Shown: positions 21,311 through 31,900 of the stretch, in pieces
How the letters are laid out: each line of letters opens with the position of its first letter
How positions within the stretch are numbered: position 1 is the first letter of the stretch
Assembly: GCA_016858145.1 (NCBI GenBank)
Contig: JAEHOE010000124.1
Location: forward strand, 62,001-126,000
Length of the DNA stretch: 64,000 bases
From: Edaphochlamys debaryana
Taxonomy: Eukaryota > Chlorophyta > Chlorophyceae > Chlamydomonadales
Direction: 5' to 3'
The notes under the pieces: generated by a model
The model's input: only the letters and a program-made list of their open reading frames with translations
Told to the model about the DNA's origin: nothing
The model's database searches: none
Translations under genes and position numbers: made by a program

Positions 21311-21959
21311 ACCCCCCCTGGATGCGCGCCTTCAGTGATTTGCCGGGGTGGGGCCGGCCCCGTCCGAATGGGACACGGTGTCTGAGGACCACCCCAGGGA
21401 GGTGCCCCACGTAGAACTGTTGGATGGTCTTCACTAGATCTTATCTGGAGCCCGGGTAGGGGCCTTGCCGATTGAAGTGAAGGGCGGCGTGCTGGCTTGC
21501 AGGAGGCAAGCCCGTGAGGCTGGCTGCCAGGCCACGGCGTTCAGTTGCCGTGCACCCGTGCGACCCGCTTGCGCTACCAACCCCAGCTCGGGCGCTGTCC
21601 CATCCGCAGCCCTAGCTGCAGGGCCCCTGAGCTCCGTGCAGGCTCCCCTGATTGCGGGAGGGCCGAGGTAAGCCAGGCTGTCCCCTTACGCCCTGAGAAT
21701 GTGGGCAGTGGCGCCCTCGCCCCTCGCAGCCGCACCAAATGGGGCCAGCCTCAAGCGTGGCGTGGTCCTTGTTTCGTTTGAGAGGCAGGGGGCGCAGGTT
21801 GGGTTGGGAAACATGATGCCCTTCAACCCTTTTCCCTGCTCCGCTAGTCCCCCCCCCCGCTCCACTAGAACCCGCCCGCCCCGTGGTTAAGCACCCTGCT
21901 GCACTGTGCTTTCACCACAGCGCCTGGAAGCTGTGGTGCCGTCACCTCAACTCGGTGGC
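21311..21959. other. Intergenic region after H4, no gene recognised
   Basis: About 650 bp of GC-rich sequence between the H4 palindrome and the dispersed repeat. No open frame with recognisable motifs was found. It may include decayed transposon sequence. Confidence 0.4.
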
Positions 21960-22207
21960 AACAAGGGTGTCTGTCCTCCTCAGGACAGGGAAAAGGGCCG
22001 AGCCCCAACCCCGCGAGGCCGGGCAGCACTGGGGCCGCGCAATCAAGCACTACGCCCCACAGCGCACGGACTGAACCCACGCCGCCATCAGTTGGGGGCC
22101 TTCGCAACCCCGCAATGCCGGACTTCGCCGGTTGGGTTGGGCGCACACATGCACCCTCCAGAAGATAGAAAGAGAAGATGTCCGTCTCCCATCCGCTACT
22201 GCCCACA
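21960..22207 (-). mobile_element. Dispersed repeat copy A, next to the Fanzor-like pseudogene
   Basis: On the minus strand, about 248 bp starting GTGTGGGCAGTAGCGGAT and ending near GACAGACACCCTTGTTGCC matches 46248-46460 (plus strand) at roughly 85-90% by eye. The longest shared run spans GGCGTGGGTTCAGTCCGTGC and on through GGCGTAGTGCTTGATTGCGC. Copy A has about 40 extra bases around 22090-22135. It begins 49 bases downstream (in the pseudogene sense) of the Fanzor-like stop codon, so it may be the 3' end of that element. Confidence 0.75.
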
Positions 22208-22255
22208 CGCCACCCGCTACATCTCTCCCCTCCGCCGCCGCTGCTCTTTTGGCGC

Positions 22256-23154
22256 TCAGCCCGGGTCCACGGCCGGCGGCCGCTCCAGCGCGACCGGCCG
22301 GCTGAAGCCCAGCAGCTTCAGCAGGAGGAGGATGCGGATCACGTTGGCAGCGTAGACGTCGCGGTTCTGAGGGGACGTTGGAAGGGGTGCGGGTCAGTCC
22401 AGCCAAGTCCACCCAAGCAGCCCTCCGCACACCAACCCCGCCAAGCCCCAACGGACCGTCCCCAATCCACCCACCCACCCCCACCTACCCAGGTTGTGAA
22501 GCAACTGTTGCAGTCTTTCACCGACCAGGCCCACTGGCCCATCCGCAGGCCCACCAGTCCGCTCCTCAGCACCATGTCCTGGTGCCCTCAGTTGTAGCAC
22601 GTCTGCGGTGTGGGTGTGCGCACGTAGGAAGGGCATCGGTGAAGGAAGGTGGCGGCAACGTGGCGACAATGCGAGCAAACCCAGTGATGCGCCCGTCTCA
22701 CCTTGCTAGTCCTGTACTCGTCGATGATCAGGACGTGCTTCACGTATCGCTCGCGGAGAAGCTTAATCAGCCGCCCCGTGGGGGCGCCCCCGCCCCTGGT
22801 CGAGATTGGCGAGCCCCCCTTTCCCCCGCCGAAAGCCCACGACCCCCAGCCCACCACCACCTCCTCCTGCCGCCGCCCGTGCGTCAGCTGTTGGGCCACG
22901 CGGTGCAGCGCGCGGTCGCGCTGGATGAAGGCGGCCCAGCGCTTGCGGCGGAACATGGAGGTGTGGTAGTGCCACAGCATGTCCACGACGCCAAGCCCTG
23001 GTGGGCTCGCCGCCGCAGACGGCCCCGCGCCCGCCGCCGCTGCCGGCTGGCCGAAGAGATAGCGCAGGTGCGCCTCATACTGTGCTGAGGAGGCGGTTGC
23101 TGCCGTGGGGATGCGCGCAATGTAGTCCTGGAGCTCCGGTACAGCTCCCGGAGG
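22256..23154 (-). pseudogene. Fanzor/TnpB-like transposon nuclease, 5'-truncated and interrupted
   Basis: Minus-strand exons: 22702-about 23154, 22489-22602 and 22256-22366, all phase 0. The first encodes ...RIPTAATASSAQYEAHLRYL, then DMLWHYHTSMFRRKRWAAFI, then EEVVVGWGSWAFGGG and a Gly-rich stretch, then RLIKLLRERYVKHVLIIDEY and RTSK. The second encodes TCYN, stop, GHQD... to VKDCNSCFTTW. The third encodes NRDVYAANVIRILLLLKLLG and ends PAVDPG. The order DE-RTSK, CxxC, VKDCxxC, W-NRDVxAAxxI matches the zinc-ribbon and RuvC-III end of TnpB/Fanzor proteins as I know them. The second half of the first CxxC is a TGA (Cys to stop, about 22588), and the frame closes upstream at 23155, so the copy is broken. 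Catalytic RuvC-I and RuvC-II residues were not located. No terminal inverted repeats were found. Confidence 0.6.
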
Positions 23155-23912
23155 TCACCCGTTCGCAGCCGCTGCCCATCTGCCGCCAATGTCCCATGGA
23201 CATGTGATAGAGTTTGAGGCTAGCAGCGGAGCAGGTAGAGTGCCTGGTCTAGACTGGGCCGATACTGGTCTGGTCGATCACAGCTAGCGCAGGGTCGATA
23301 ACTTTCCACGCTCTTAATCACAAGCGATAGGGATAAGGGAACTCGAGCTTGTGGCGTCGCGGGCTGGGCGTGAATCGCAGGTTCATGCGTGACGCAGGCA
23401 CACACGCACGCACGCCCACACGGCTGGCAAAAAAGCCCCACCTCAAGACCGGTTGACCTGGATTCAGGGAAGCTGGCGGCCCCGATGAGGAGGAGCTTTA
23501 GCCATAATGCTCAGCAGTATGGCATTCGGGACGGAAAGGTGTTCTGCGTAGGGCTGCGGGTATGCGGCCCTGTCTCCGTTCCCCAAGCTCTCGCGCCTCG
23601 GACGGCCTGGGCTCATACCCTGATGCGCTCTGCCTTATCCCAGGTCACCGGACCACCCTCGTCATTCCGCCCTAACAGGTTATGGGGACAGTTGTGCGAA
23701 GCCACCACCCTCGTCGAGCCGCTCCTTGTTGGGCGCAATACCGCAGTTCCCAGAATCCCGTGCCCCACGCCATGTCATTCGGTGTGTCTGGGCTTGGGCT
23801 ACGGTGGGTGCGGGTTGCACGCCTGGTTGTGTTCCACCCCGGGCAGATCCGGAGTGAGGGCCTACGCTCCCAGCCCTCATCGTCTTCCCCCACATGGTGT
23901 CACTAAAGGGGT
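23155..23912. other. Intergenic region before H2A 3' palindrome
   Basis: About 760 bp. The Fanzor-like similarity stops at about 23154. The rest has no recognisable gene and may contain the lost 5' part of the element. Confidence 0.4.
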
Positions 23913-23928
23913 GGTGTTGAGAAACACC
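23913..23928 (-). terminator. Histone H2A 3' palindrome
   Basis: Minus strand GGTGTTTCTCAACACC, 43 bases after the H2A stop, identical to the H3 and H4 copies. Confidence 0.9.
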
Positions 23929-23971
23929 GGGTTTTGTTGGTGGCACGCGCCTGGGGCCAAGGCGCAGGCGC

Positions 23972-24364
23972 CTAGGCCGAGCCCTCCTCGCCCTTGCCTC
24001 CCTTGGACTTCTTGGGCAGCAGCACGGCGTGGATGTTGGGCAGCACACCGCCCGAGGCGATGGTCACCTCGCCCAGCAGCTTGCCCAGCTCCTCGTCGTT
24101 GCGGATGGCCAGCTGGATGTGGCGGGGGACGATGCGGTTCTTCTTGTTGTCGCGGGCGGCGTTGCCGGCCAGCTCCAGCACCTCAGCGGTCAGGTACTCG
24201 AGCACGGCGGCCAGGTACACGGGGGCACCGGCACCGATGCGCTCGGCGTACTTGCCCTTCTTCAGGTAACGGGCGATGCGGCCCACGGGGAACTGCAGGC
24301 CCGCCTTGGAGCTGCGGCTCACGGCCTTCTTGCCGGAGGTCTTGCCCTTGCCACGGCCGGCCAT
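23972..24364 (-). CDS. Histone H2A
   Basis: Intronless, 130 residues including Met. It starts [20 protein letters not shown], contains [13 protein letters not shown] and the acidic patch ([26 protein letters not shown]), and ends [13 protein letters not shown]. It dimerises with H2B in the nucleosome. It has no SQEF-type C-terminus, so it is not an H2A.X type, and lacks H2A.Z-specific changes, so it is a canonical replication-type H2A. It is divergent from H2B, with start codons 319 bp apart. Confidence 0.98.
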   Translation of the reverse strand: MAGRGKGKTSGKKAVSRSSKAGLQFPVGRIARYLKKGKYAERIGAGAPVYLAAVLEYLTAEVLELAGNAARDNKKNRIVPRHIQLAIRNDEELGKLLGEVTIASGGVLPNIHAVLLPKKSKGGKGEEGSA

Positions 24365-24683
24365 CTTGTCAGGTGGGGATGTCGAGTCGGGGGAACTGAG
24401 GTTGCTGCGAAGATGTTTGGGGGTACAGAAAGAGCGATATGCGAGGTGTGCAAGTCCGCGGGGCTTTACGGGTTCTGCGGCTGGGCGCCGAGGAGGTAGC
24501 GTTGACCGGTGTCAACGGTCAGGCGGTTGTCGTGCGGGACGAGCGCCGGACGGTGTCGCCGGTCCTCTTCGCCCGAGCAGCGCCGCGACCTCTTAAGCCC
24601 GCATTCCGCAACGCAGAGACATCTACTACGCTCACAGACACTCGCCGATTCCTGCCTCGCTCTCGCCACTCAAACAAGTCACA
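24365..24683. promoter_or_regulatory. Divergent H2A-H2B promoter
   Basis: 319 bp between start codons. CTCTTAAG at 24590-24597 lies about 87 bases before the H2B ATG and matches the CTTAAG word at the same relative position before H4. No equally clear element was seen for H2A. Confidence 0.65.
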
Positions 24684-25154
24684 ATGGCCCCCAAGAAGGA
24701 CGAGAAGCCCGCGGCTGAGGCTGCCGACGCTCCTAAGGTTGAGGCCAAGCCCAAGGCCGAGAAGAAGGCCAAGAAGGCGGCTGCTCCCAAGAAGGAGAAG
24801 AAGCCCAAGAAGGAGAAGCCCGCTGGCGAGGGTGCCGAGGGCGCTGAGAAGAAGAAGCCCAAGAAGAAGGCCAGCAAGGTGGAGACCTACAAGCTGTACA
24901 TCTACAAGGTGCTCAAGCAGGTGCACCCCGACACCGGTATCAGCTCCAAGGCTATGTCCATCATGAACAGCTTCATTAACGACATCTTTGAAAAGGTCGC
25001 CACCGAGGCGTCCAAGCTGAGCCGCTACAACAAGAAGCCCACCGTCACGTCCAGGGAGATCCAGACCGCGGTGCGCCTGGTGCTGCCCGGCGAGCTGGCC
25101 AAGCACGCGGTGTCTGAGGGCACCAAGGCCGTCACCAAGTTCACCTCGGGCTAA
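24684..25154 (+). CDS. Histone H2B
   Basis: Intronless, 156 residues including Met. A long Lys/Ala/Pro/Glu-rich tail (residues 1-64) precedes the fold, which begins [20 protein letters not shown] and ends [11 protein letters not shown]. The long tail is typical of green algal and plant H2B. It forms the H2A-H2B dimer and shares the divergent promoter with H2A. A 3' palindrome follows. Confidence 0.98.
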   Translation: MAPKKDEKPAAEAADAPKVEAKPKAEKKAKKAAAPKKEKKPKKEKPAGEGAEGAEKKKPKKKASKVETYKLYIYKVLKQVHPDTGISSKAMSIMNSFINDIFEKVATEASKLSRYNKKPTVTSREIQTAVRLVLPGELAKHAVSEGTKAVTKFTSG

Positions 25155-25185
25155 GCTCCCCGCCCCGGCTCCACAACCCAAACCC

Positions 25186-25201
25186 GGTGTTTCTAAACAC
25201 C
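25186..25201 (+). terminator. Histone H2B 3' palindrome
   Basis: GGTGTTTCTAAACACC, 31 bases after the H2B stop. The stem is the same as in the other three genes, but the last loop base is A instead of C. Confidence 0.9.
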
Positions 25202-25941
25202 ACCCATACGTGACGCACGCTGAGGGGTCAGGCTCACCCCCTCGAGATGGGGGCAGAAGGGGTCGTAAGCCGGAGGTAACATGCCGGGGGAGTCGTAAGC
25301 CGGAGGGGAGTCCTTACGCCGGAGGTGGCATCGTGGTCGAGGCAAGGGTCGAGGGGAGTCCTTACGCCGGAAGTGGCATCGTGGTCGAGGCACAGACCCT
25401 ATACTTGCTTGGACTCAGGGACTGCGCTTCCTCCATGACCACCTGGGGCAATCCGGGTCAGCGCTCGGCAGCTGGCCGTAACGGCGTACGCAATGACACG
25501 AATGCCTGGCATCACAGGACAGCCTTGCCTCTCCCTGGCCACCTGCCACTGCGCACTATCGTGTGCACAGCAGCCGACCCAGGCTGACCCCCTACGTTGC
25601 TGCGTTTCTTCGGCCGGCCGGCCGGCCCCGGTCGCGGCCAGTGTCTGACCCTGCGCTCCCTCGCCACCTGCCTCCCAACACCATCAACAGCGCTCACACC
25701 GGGCACGGCGGCCAGTGCGTTCCCCACCCCGATCATGGTTCATGTCCTCGCCAGTTACTACGCCAGCCGGTTCCCGCCATGCAGGCACGAGACCTGACTT
25801 CCCTCTGCCCTCTCAACCAAGCATTCGGCCATTGCGCAGCGGAGGGCAGGCTGCCCTGCCCAGCCGCGCCTGCCGCTTCCCGCCTACCCAGCGCCACCGG
25901 CCGTCCCTCCTAAAAGCATACCGCTCGATTCCCCGCTTGCT
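25202..25941. other. Intergenic region between H2B and the HIR3-like gene
   Basis: About 740 bp between two convergent genes. It contains the 48-bp-period repeat at 25305-25392 and otherwise no recognised feature. No TTACA (minus-strand TGTAA) was seen near the HIR3-like stop. Confidence 0.4.
25305..25392. repeat. Two-unit direct repeat, period 48 bp
   Basis: GGGGAGTCCTTACGCCGGAG and the next 20 bases to GTCGAGGCA occur at 25305-25344 and 25353-25392 with one substitution. Related GTCGTAAGCCGGAGG words precede it at 25262-25303. Confidence 0.8.
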
Positions 25942-28900
25942 TCACCGCCTGCTCAAAGCCACATGCATGAGATATTCCAGCGTCTCTGGGTCCAAGCCCT
26001 CCAGTAGGGCCGCCCCTGGGGAGGCCGCACCGGGGTGGCGCTGCTGAGCTGGAGCGGGGGCTGGGTCGGGGGCGGGAGGGCGCGCCCGCTGCCGCGGCTG
26101 ATGAGCCTGTTGCGGGGGCGAGTGCCGTTCCAGCGCCCGCCCCTGCCCCGCTCCCTGCTGCCCCTGCGCTTCCATCAGCGTCCGCAGGACGGACTGGCCG
26201 CTCGCACTCGTGCCGGCGCCGGGCTGCGCGCCCTGCCGCTGCCGGCTGCTCGCCGAATGGGCGCCTGCGTGGGCGGCGCCCATCCTCAGCAGCAGCTCTG
26301 AGAGCTGGGCCGCGTCATGCAGCTGCCCCCCCGCCACCGCCTGCAGTACCGCCCGGTCCTGGGCGTCTGTGGCTGTGGCGGTGGGTGCCCCCCGCGCCGC
26401 GCCCTGCTGAGCCAGCCGGAACGCCCCCGGGGCACTCCGCTGCTGCTGCTGTCGCTGCTGCTGCTGCTGCTGCTGCAACAGGAGTTGTTGAGCCCGCTGC
26501 TCCCGCTCCCGCTGTTCCCGCTCCCGTTGTTCCCGTTCCCGTTGCTGCCGCTCCCGTTGCTGCTGCGCGATTGCTTCCAGATAAACCGCCTCCGCCGCCG
26601 CAACCTCCCTCTGGTGGAGTGCCTCGAGCTCCCGGGCGCCCACGTCCGGGCCCAAGCCTTGCCCAGCGGCCGCCAGCCCCGCCAGCCCCTGCGCCTGTGC
26701 GAGGATCCGGGCCAGCAGCGCGCAGCTGCCTGCCTCGCCACCGGCACCACCGCCACCGCCGGCGTCAGAGCCACGAGACGCGGTCCGAAGCCGCCCGCCT
26801 CCTGCTCCTCCTGCTCCTCGTGCTCCTCCTGTGGCCGCGGCTCCGCCGCTGCCTCCGCTGGGCCCCCGCCCAGCCCCCAGCGCCAGCACCTGCGGCAGGG
26901 CCTGCAGCCCCAGCGCCAGCACGCGCTCCCTCTGACGCTGGAGACCAAGGTCGTCCGTGGATTCGTCCGTGGGTTCGTCCGTGGGCTCGTCCGTCAGGTC
27001 CACCGTCTCCGGCACCCCTGCCCCTGCCGGTGACACCGCCTGCGCCCCTGCCTGAGGCTGAGGCTGAGGCTGAGGCTGGGGCTGGGCCTGGGGCTGGGCC
27101 TGGGGCTCGTGGTGGGTGAGGCCAAGGGCTGCGGCCGCAGCCAGGGCCAGCGCCTGGTCCGGGGAGCTGCGGGCGGCGGCCTGGGCCTGGGCCTGGGCCT
27201 GGGGCTGCAGGCTCTGCAGGAGGCCCAGGCCCACGGCGGCCGACATGCTGTGCTGCGCGTGCTGGGCTCCGGCGCGCGTGCGGTGTGAAGACGAACCGGC
27301 GCGCCCGCTGCGGCCCTGACTGCTCCCGGCGTGATGCCCAGGGCTGCCGAGGCCGAGGCTGCCGTGCCCCACGTGGCTCCCTTGGCCGCCCGCGGGGCCG
27401 CCTCCGGGCCCGCCTGGGCCCGCGCTGGGCCCCCCGCCGGCGCCGGCGGCGGGGCGGGGGCTGGTGCTGCTGGGCTCGGCGGAGGCCAGCCGCCGCCGCG
27501 CAATCAGCGGCGGGCGCTGCTGCGGGGGCGCGGGCCGGGGAGGCAGCTCGGCCGGAGCGCTCAGGTCCAGGGTAAACTGGCCCAGCCTTCCGCCGGTATC
27601 TGCACCAGTATGTATGGCGGGGTACGTGATTGCATCTACGTCCATGGCCTCAGTCTCGGCCTCGGCTCCGGCCTCGGTTTCGGTTTCGGTTTCGGCTTCA
27701 GTTTCGGTTTCGGGCTCGATCCCAGTGTCGCCGGCAGCAGGCACGGCGCCCACAGCCGCGGACGGCCTAGCGTCGGTGCTGGGGCCCTGCTGAGCAGACG
27801 CCGAGCGCTCCAGTGGAAGGGACCGCCGAGCCTCCTGCGTCAACGCCACAGCACACGTCGAGCCCAAGCCCGTCGCTACGTCCGCCTCTTCGGCCGTCTG
27901 GAGCGTTATGGGATGGGGGAGCGGTGCTTGCTGGGGCGCGGATGCCGGAGGCACGCCTGCGGCCGACAGCAGCGGCGGCTGCAGCAGGGAGGCAGGCAGC
28001 GGCGGCGCGGGCAGGGCGAAGCGGCGGCCACTGCCGCCGCCGCCGCCATCCCTATCACCGCTGCCAGTGCCAGCGTTGTTGCTACTGCCAGCCGCTGTGC
28101 CCACCCTCGCACGCTGGTCTGCCGTCCCCCCTGACGCATGTGGGGCCACGTCCGCGGGTGCCGATGCGGACTGTGCCTCTCCCTCGCCTGCCGGACGGGG
28201 CGCCGGGGGCGCGGGCGCGACTCCCCTGGCCTCCGGATCGGCTGGCGGAAGCAGTGCCGTTGCACGTTCGGACACGTCCATCGCAGCGACCGGCTCCGTC
28301 GCCGGCGCCAGCGCGGGGGCCTGAGCCTGGGCCTGGGGGCCCTGTGCCGCCGAGGCTGGCGGCTGCGCTGGTGCTTGTGCCGGTCCCGTTGCCGTTGCCG
28401 TTGCCGGGGCCGGGGCCGCTGCCTCCAGCGCCGCCGTCAGCTGCCTGAAGCCCGGCGGCGCCAGACGCCCCTTGCGGCCGCGCACCGGCAGACGGCCCGC
28501 GCGCTCCCGGTACAGGTCCGGCGTCCGCTGCAGCGCCTGTTGGGTCGGGGGGGGGGGGACAGAGTTGTATTTCTTTCGAGCGGGAAACGATAAGGCGGCG
28601 GCCGCCGACCCGGGGAGGACAGGGTCTAGAGGACGGAGTAGGGGGTGAGAGGGGGGGGATACCGGCAAGTGATTGGCGAGAAGGGCAGAATTGTAGAGGG
28701 AGAAAGAAATACGGGTATGCAACAGGAGTTGGCTGAGGCGTCCGGTGCAGCCAGTCCGCTGTCGTGCTGTGCACAAGCAAGGCTCATTTGACTCTCCCGT
28801 GCGGGCAGCTAGCACTAGAGGACGGCCCGGTGTTCACATCTCTACCTTCTTTCTTCCCTCACAACGCCATACCTGGATGTAGGAGAGGCTGAAGCAGCGC

Positions 28901-31900
28901 ATGAGCGGCTCTGCCAACAGCGCCGCCGCCGCCTCCCCAGGCACCTCCCGGCCGTATCCGTACGCCCTGCCGACGCGGGCCGCCGTCGCCGCCGCCGCCG
29001 CCAGCCGGCTGCCGCCACCTCCGCCGCCGCTCGACCCCGCTGGCCTGGCGGCAGCGCCGCCGCTGCCGCCGCCACCGCCGCCGGCGGCGGTCCAGGGGTA
29101 AGGCTCAACCCAGTACTCGAAATTGAGAGCGCAGAGGGGATGCAGGGCATCTAGAAGCTTTACCCAAGTGGGGGAGAGCGCCAGGCCTGACGGGCCGGCG
29201 GAGGCAGCAACCGCGGCGGCGGCGGCGACAGGCGCCGGGCCGCCGCGTGTGGAGACGGCGGCGGGCGCGGACGCCGACGCAGGAGCGTTGGCGGCGGCAG
29301 CGGGCGCGGCGGCGGCCTGCTGGGCGTGCCGGGTCTGGACCTGCAGGCCGCCGGTCGGCGGCGGCGGCTCGGCGGCAGCGGCGCCGTCAGGCGACGCGCC
29401 GCCAGCGTCGGCGTTGACACCGTCATGGTCGGCGGCGGCAGCAGATCTAGATCTGGATCTGCGTCCGTCAGCATTCCCTGGAGAAGCGTCCGCTGCGTCT
29501 GACATGGCAACGTCCGCCGCCGCAGCAGCCTCGCCTGCCATCGCCGCCACCGCCTCGGCTTCTGCCGCCGCCGCCGCCGCTACCGCCGCAGCTGCCTCGG
29601 CGGCTTCCGCCTCCGCGGCGGCGGCGGCCTCCTCGGCGGCCAATCGCGCCGCGGCCTCTGCCTCCGCGGCCTTCGCTGCCTCCGCCTCCGCCACCTCCGC
29701 CTCCGCCTTTGCCAGCACCTCTTTCAGCCGCTCCTCCAGCGCCGCCGCCAGCCACGCCTCCGGCGCCGCCGTCGCTGCCGCCACCGTCGCCTCGCTGCCC
29801 GCCGCCGCCGCCGCTTCCGCTGCGGCGGCGGCACGGGCTGCCACCTCCGCTGCCAGTTGTTCCAGCGGCAGCTCGAGCACCGCACACGCTCCGCTTACGG
29901 CGGCGGTTGCCGAGAGCCCCAGGCATAGTACGGCCAGATCACGGAGGTACGGCATGCGGTCGTGCATGCCGTACAGCACGGGCGCGGCTGCCTGCAGGGT
30001 GGAGGCCTCTCCACGCTCCCAGCAGACCTGCAGAGCGGTGCACCCGGCACGAGAGGGCAGAGTGAATGCACTGACTACGGCACCCTGACGCCACTGCCGG
30101 TAGCTGCAACTCAGACACCATATGACGCCAAACCGCGGCATCCACGGTCCACCCACTGTTGGCAGCCCCCACGCCGTGGTGCCGCCTGACCCGCCTCGCG
30201 CCTCGCCGCGACCTCCTCCAGACCCCCCACCTCACCCGGAGGTACAGCGCCTAGGCCCTCCCTCAGAACTCCGCACGCCATGCTGTTGCCTCTCGCGCCG
30301 AGGCCCTCCCCAAGACCCCCCACCTCACCCGCAGGTACAGCGCGAGGCCCTTGCGTGTGGCCCCCACGAAGGCCCGATCGTCCTCCTCCAGTCCGCAGCC
30401 CAGGATCTCCTGCACAAGGGGGGCACAGGGCGGGGGCAGGGGCACGGGCACGTGAGCTGCACGGTCTGATCAGGAGAAACCGAGGCAGTATAATGGTAAG
30501 CCGGCAGCGGCCAGCCGCGGGGCGGCGGAGGATCGTGGGAACGGCGGTGACGGGGATCGAGAGGCCAAGGGTGAAAAGGAAGGGTTCCCGCGGAGGGAAT
30601 GGATGTGCGCCTGGGCCCGAGCGTCCCACCCTACCCGCGGCTCCGCGCCCCACATGGCCGTTGGGAGGCCGCGGCCGAGGCCCCGAACGCCCACGCCGGC
30701 CAGCGCCAGCGCCGGGCCCGCCCCAGGCCCCACGAAGGCCCCACTAGGCCCAGGCCCAGGCCCAGGCGCAGCCGCCTCGGCCCTCTGCCGCTTGGCAGGC
30801 CGCTCGCCCGCGGCCCCAGCGCCCTCGCCGCCGCTGCCCGCCGCCCCGTCCGCATCGTCGCCGCTTCCGCCGTCGCCGCTGCTCCGGCGCCGTCTGCCGC
30901 CGGCCGCCGTGGCTGCGTCCGGGTCCGGAGACCCCTGCTCGTCAGCCGTCTCGGGCTCCGGAGCGGAGGCCTCCCGCGCCGCCCGGCCCCTGCCCCGCCC
31001 CCTGCCCCGCCCCCGCCCCCTGCCCCTGCCCCGCCCGCCGCCGCCTCGGCCCTCCCGCTCCGCCGCCGCTGCGCCCGCCGTGGCTTCCAGCCGCGCGCCC
31101 GCCACGGCGGCGGCGGCCAGGTCGATGGCGGCGGAGCCGCCTCCGGCGGCTGCCTTGGCGGCGCGGGCCGCTGCCGACCTTCGCTGCTGCGCAAAGCCCT
31201 TGTCGCTGGTTCGGGCCAGGGCGCTGAGGCTGAAGGCGGCGCGCGCGCGGGAGCCGCGGAGCGGAACGAAGAGGGGTCGCAGCGCTGCGGCGGCGGCGTC
31301 GAGGTGGCCCAGGAGCAGCTCGCCGCGCGCAAGGGCGATCCTGCGGAGGACACGGACACGTCAAGACGCGTGGACCGAGGGGTTTTGCTTACGGAGAGGT
31401 GTAATGTGTCAGGCGCTATTGGCGCTCCGTCCAACACTGCATCCAACGGTGGTCCGGGTGCAGTGCGAAGGGCTGGTTTGATGTGCCGACATAGCGAGGG
31501 AGCCCCAGGACTGCTGACGTGGCGGCAAGCGAGGGCAATGCACCTCATTCCATATACCGGTACGCAGCTGGGCGGGGTCCATCGCGAGGCCGTGCATCCC
31601 CCGGGCCGCGCGCGCACCTGGCCGGGTGGTAGGGCGAGTTGTCCTTGGCGGGCACCCGGTAAGACTGGGCGGCGTACTGCAGCGCGTGGCGGGCGTCTGT
31701 GAGCAGCAGCTCCTGCGGGCAGGGGGGGGGGTGAGGGGGTGAGGTGAGTGAGGGCGAGGGATCTAAGCCCAGAGCTGAGTGCTCACAGCCAGCACACCTC
31801 GAGCGCTCTGGCTGCCCACGGGGGGGCCGAACACTTGCCAGGGGTCCACCAGCGCTGCCAGCGCACCTTGGGTCGGCTGCCCTTGAGACAGAATGCCCCC

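Noticed and set aside
26286..27575. Plus-strand Pro/Leu/Ala-rich frames opposite the last HIR3-like exon
   Set aside because: Shadow frames of GC3-rich coding sequence. No splice structure or motifs support them.
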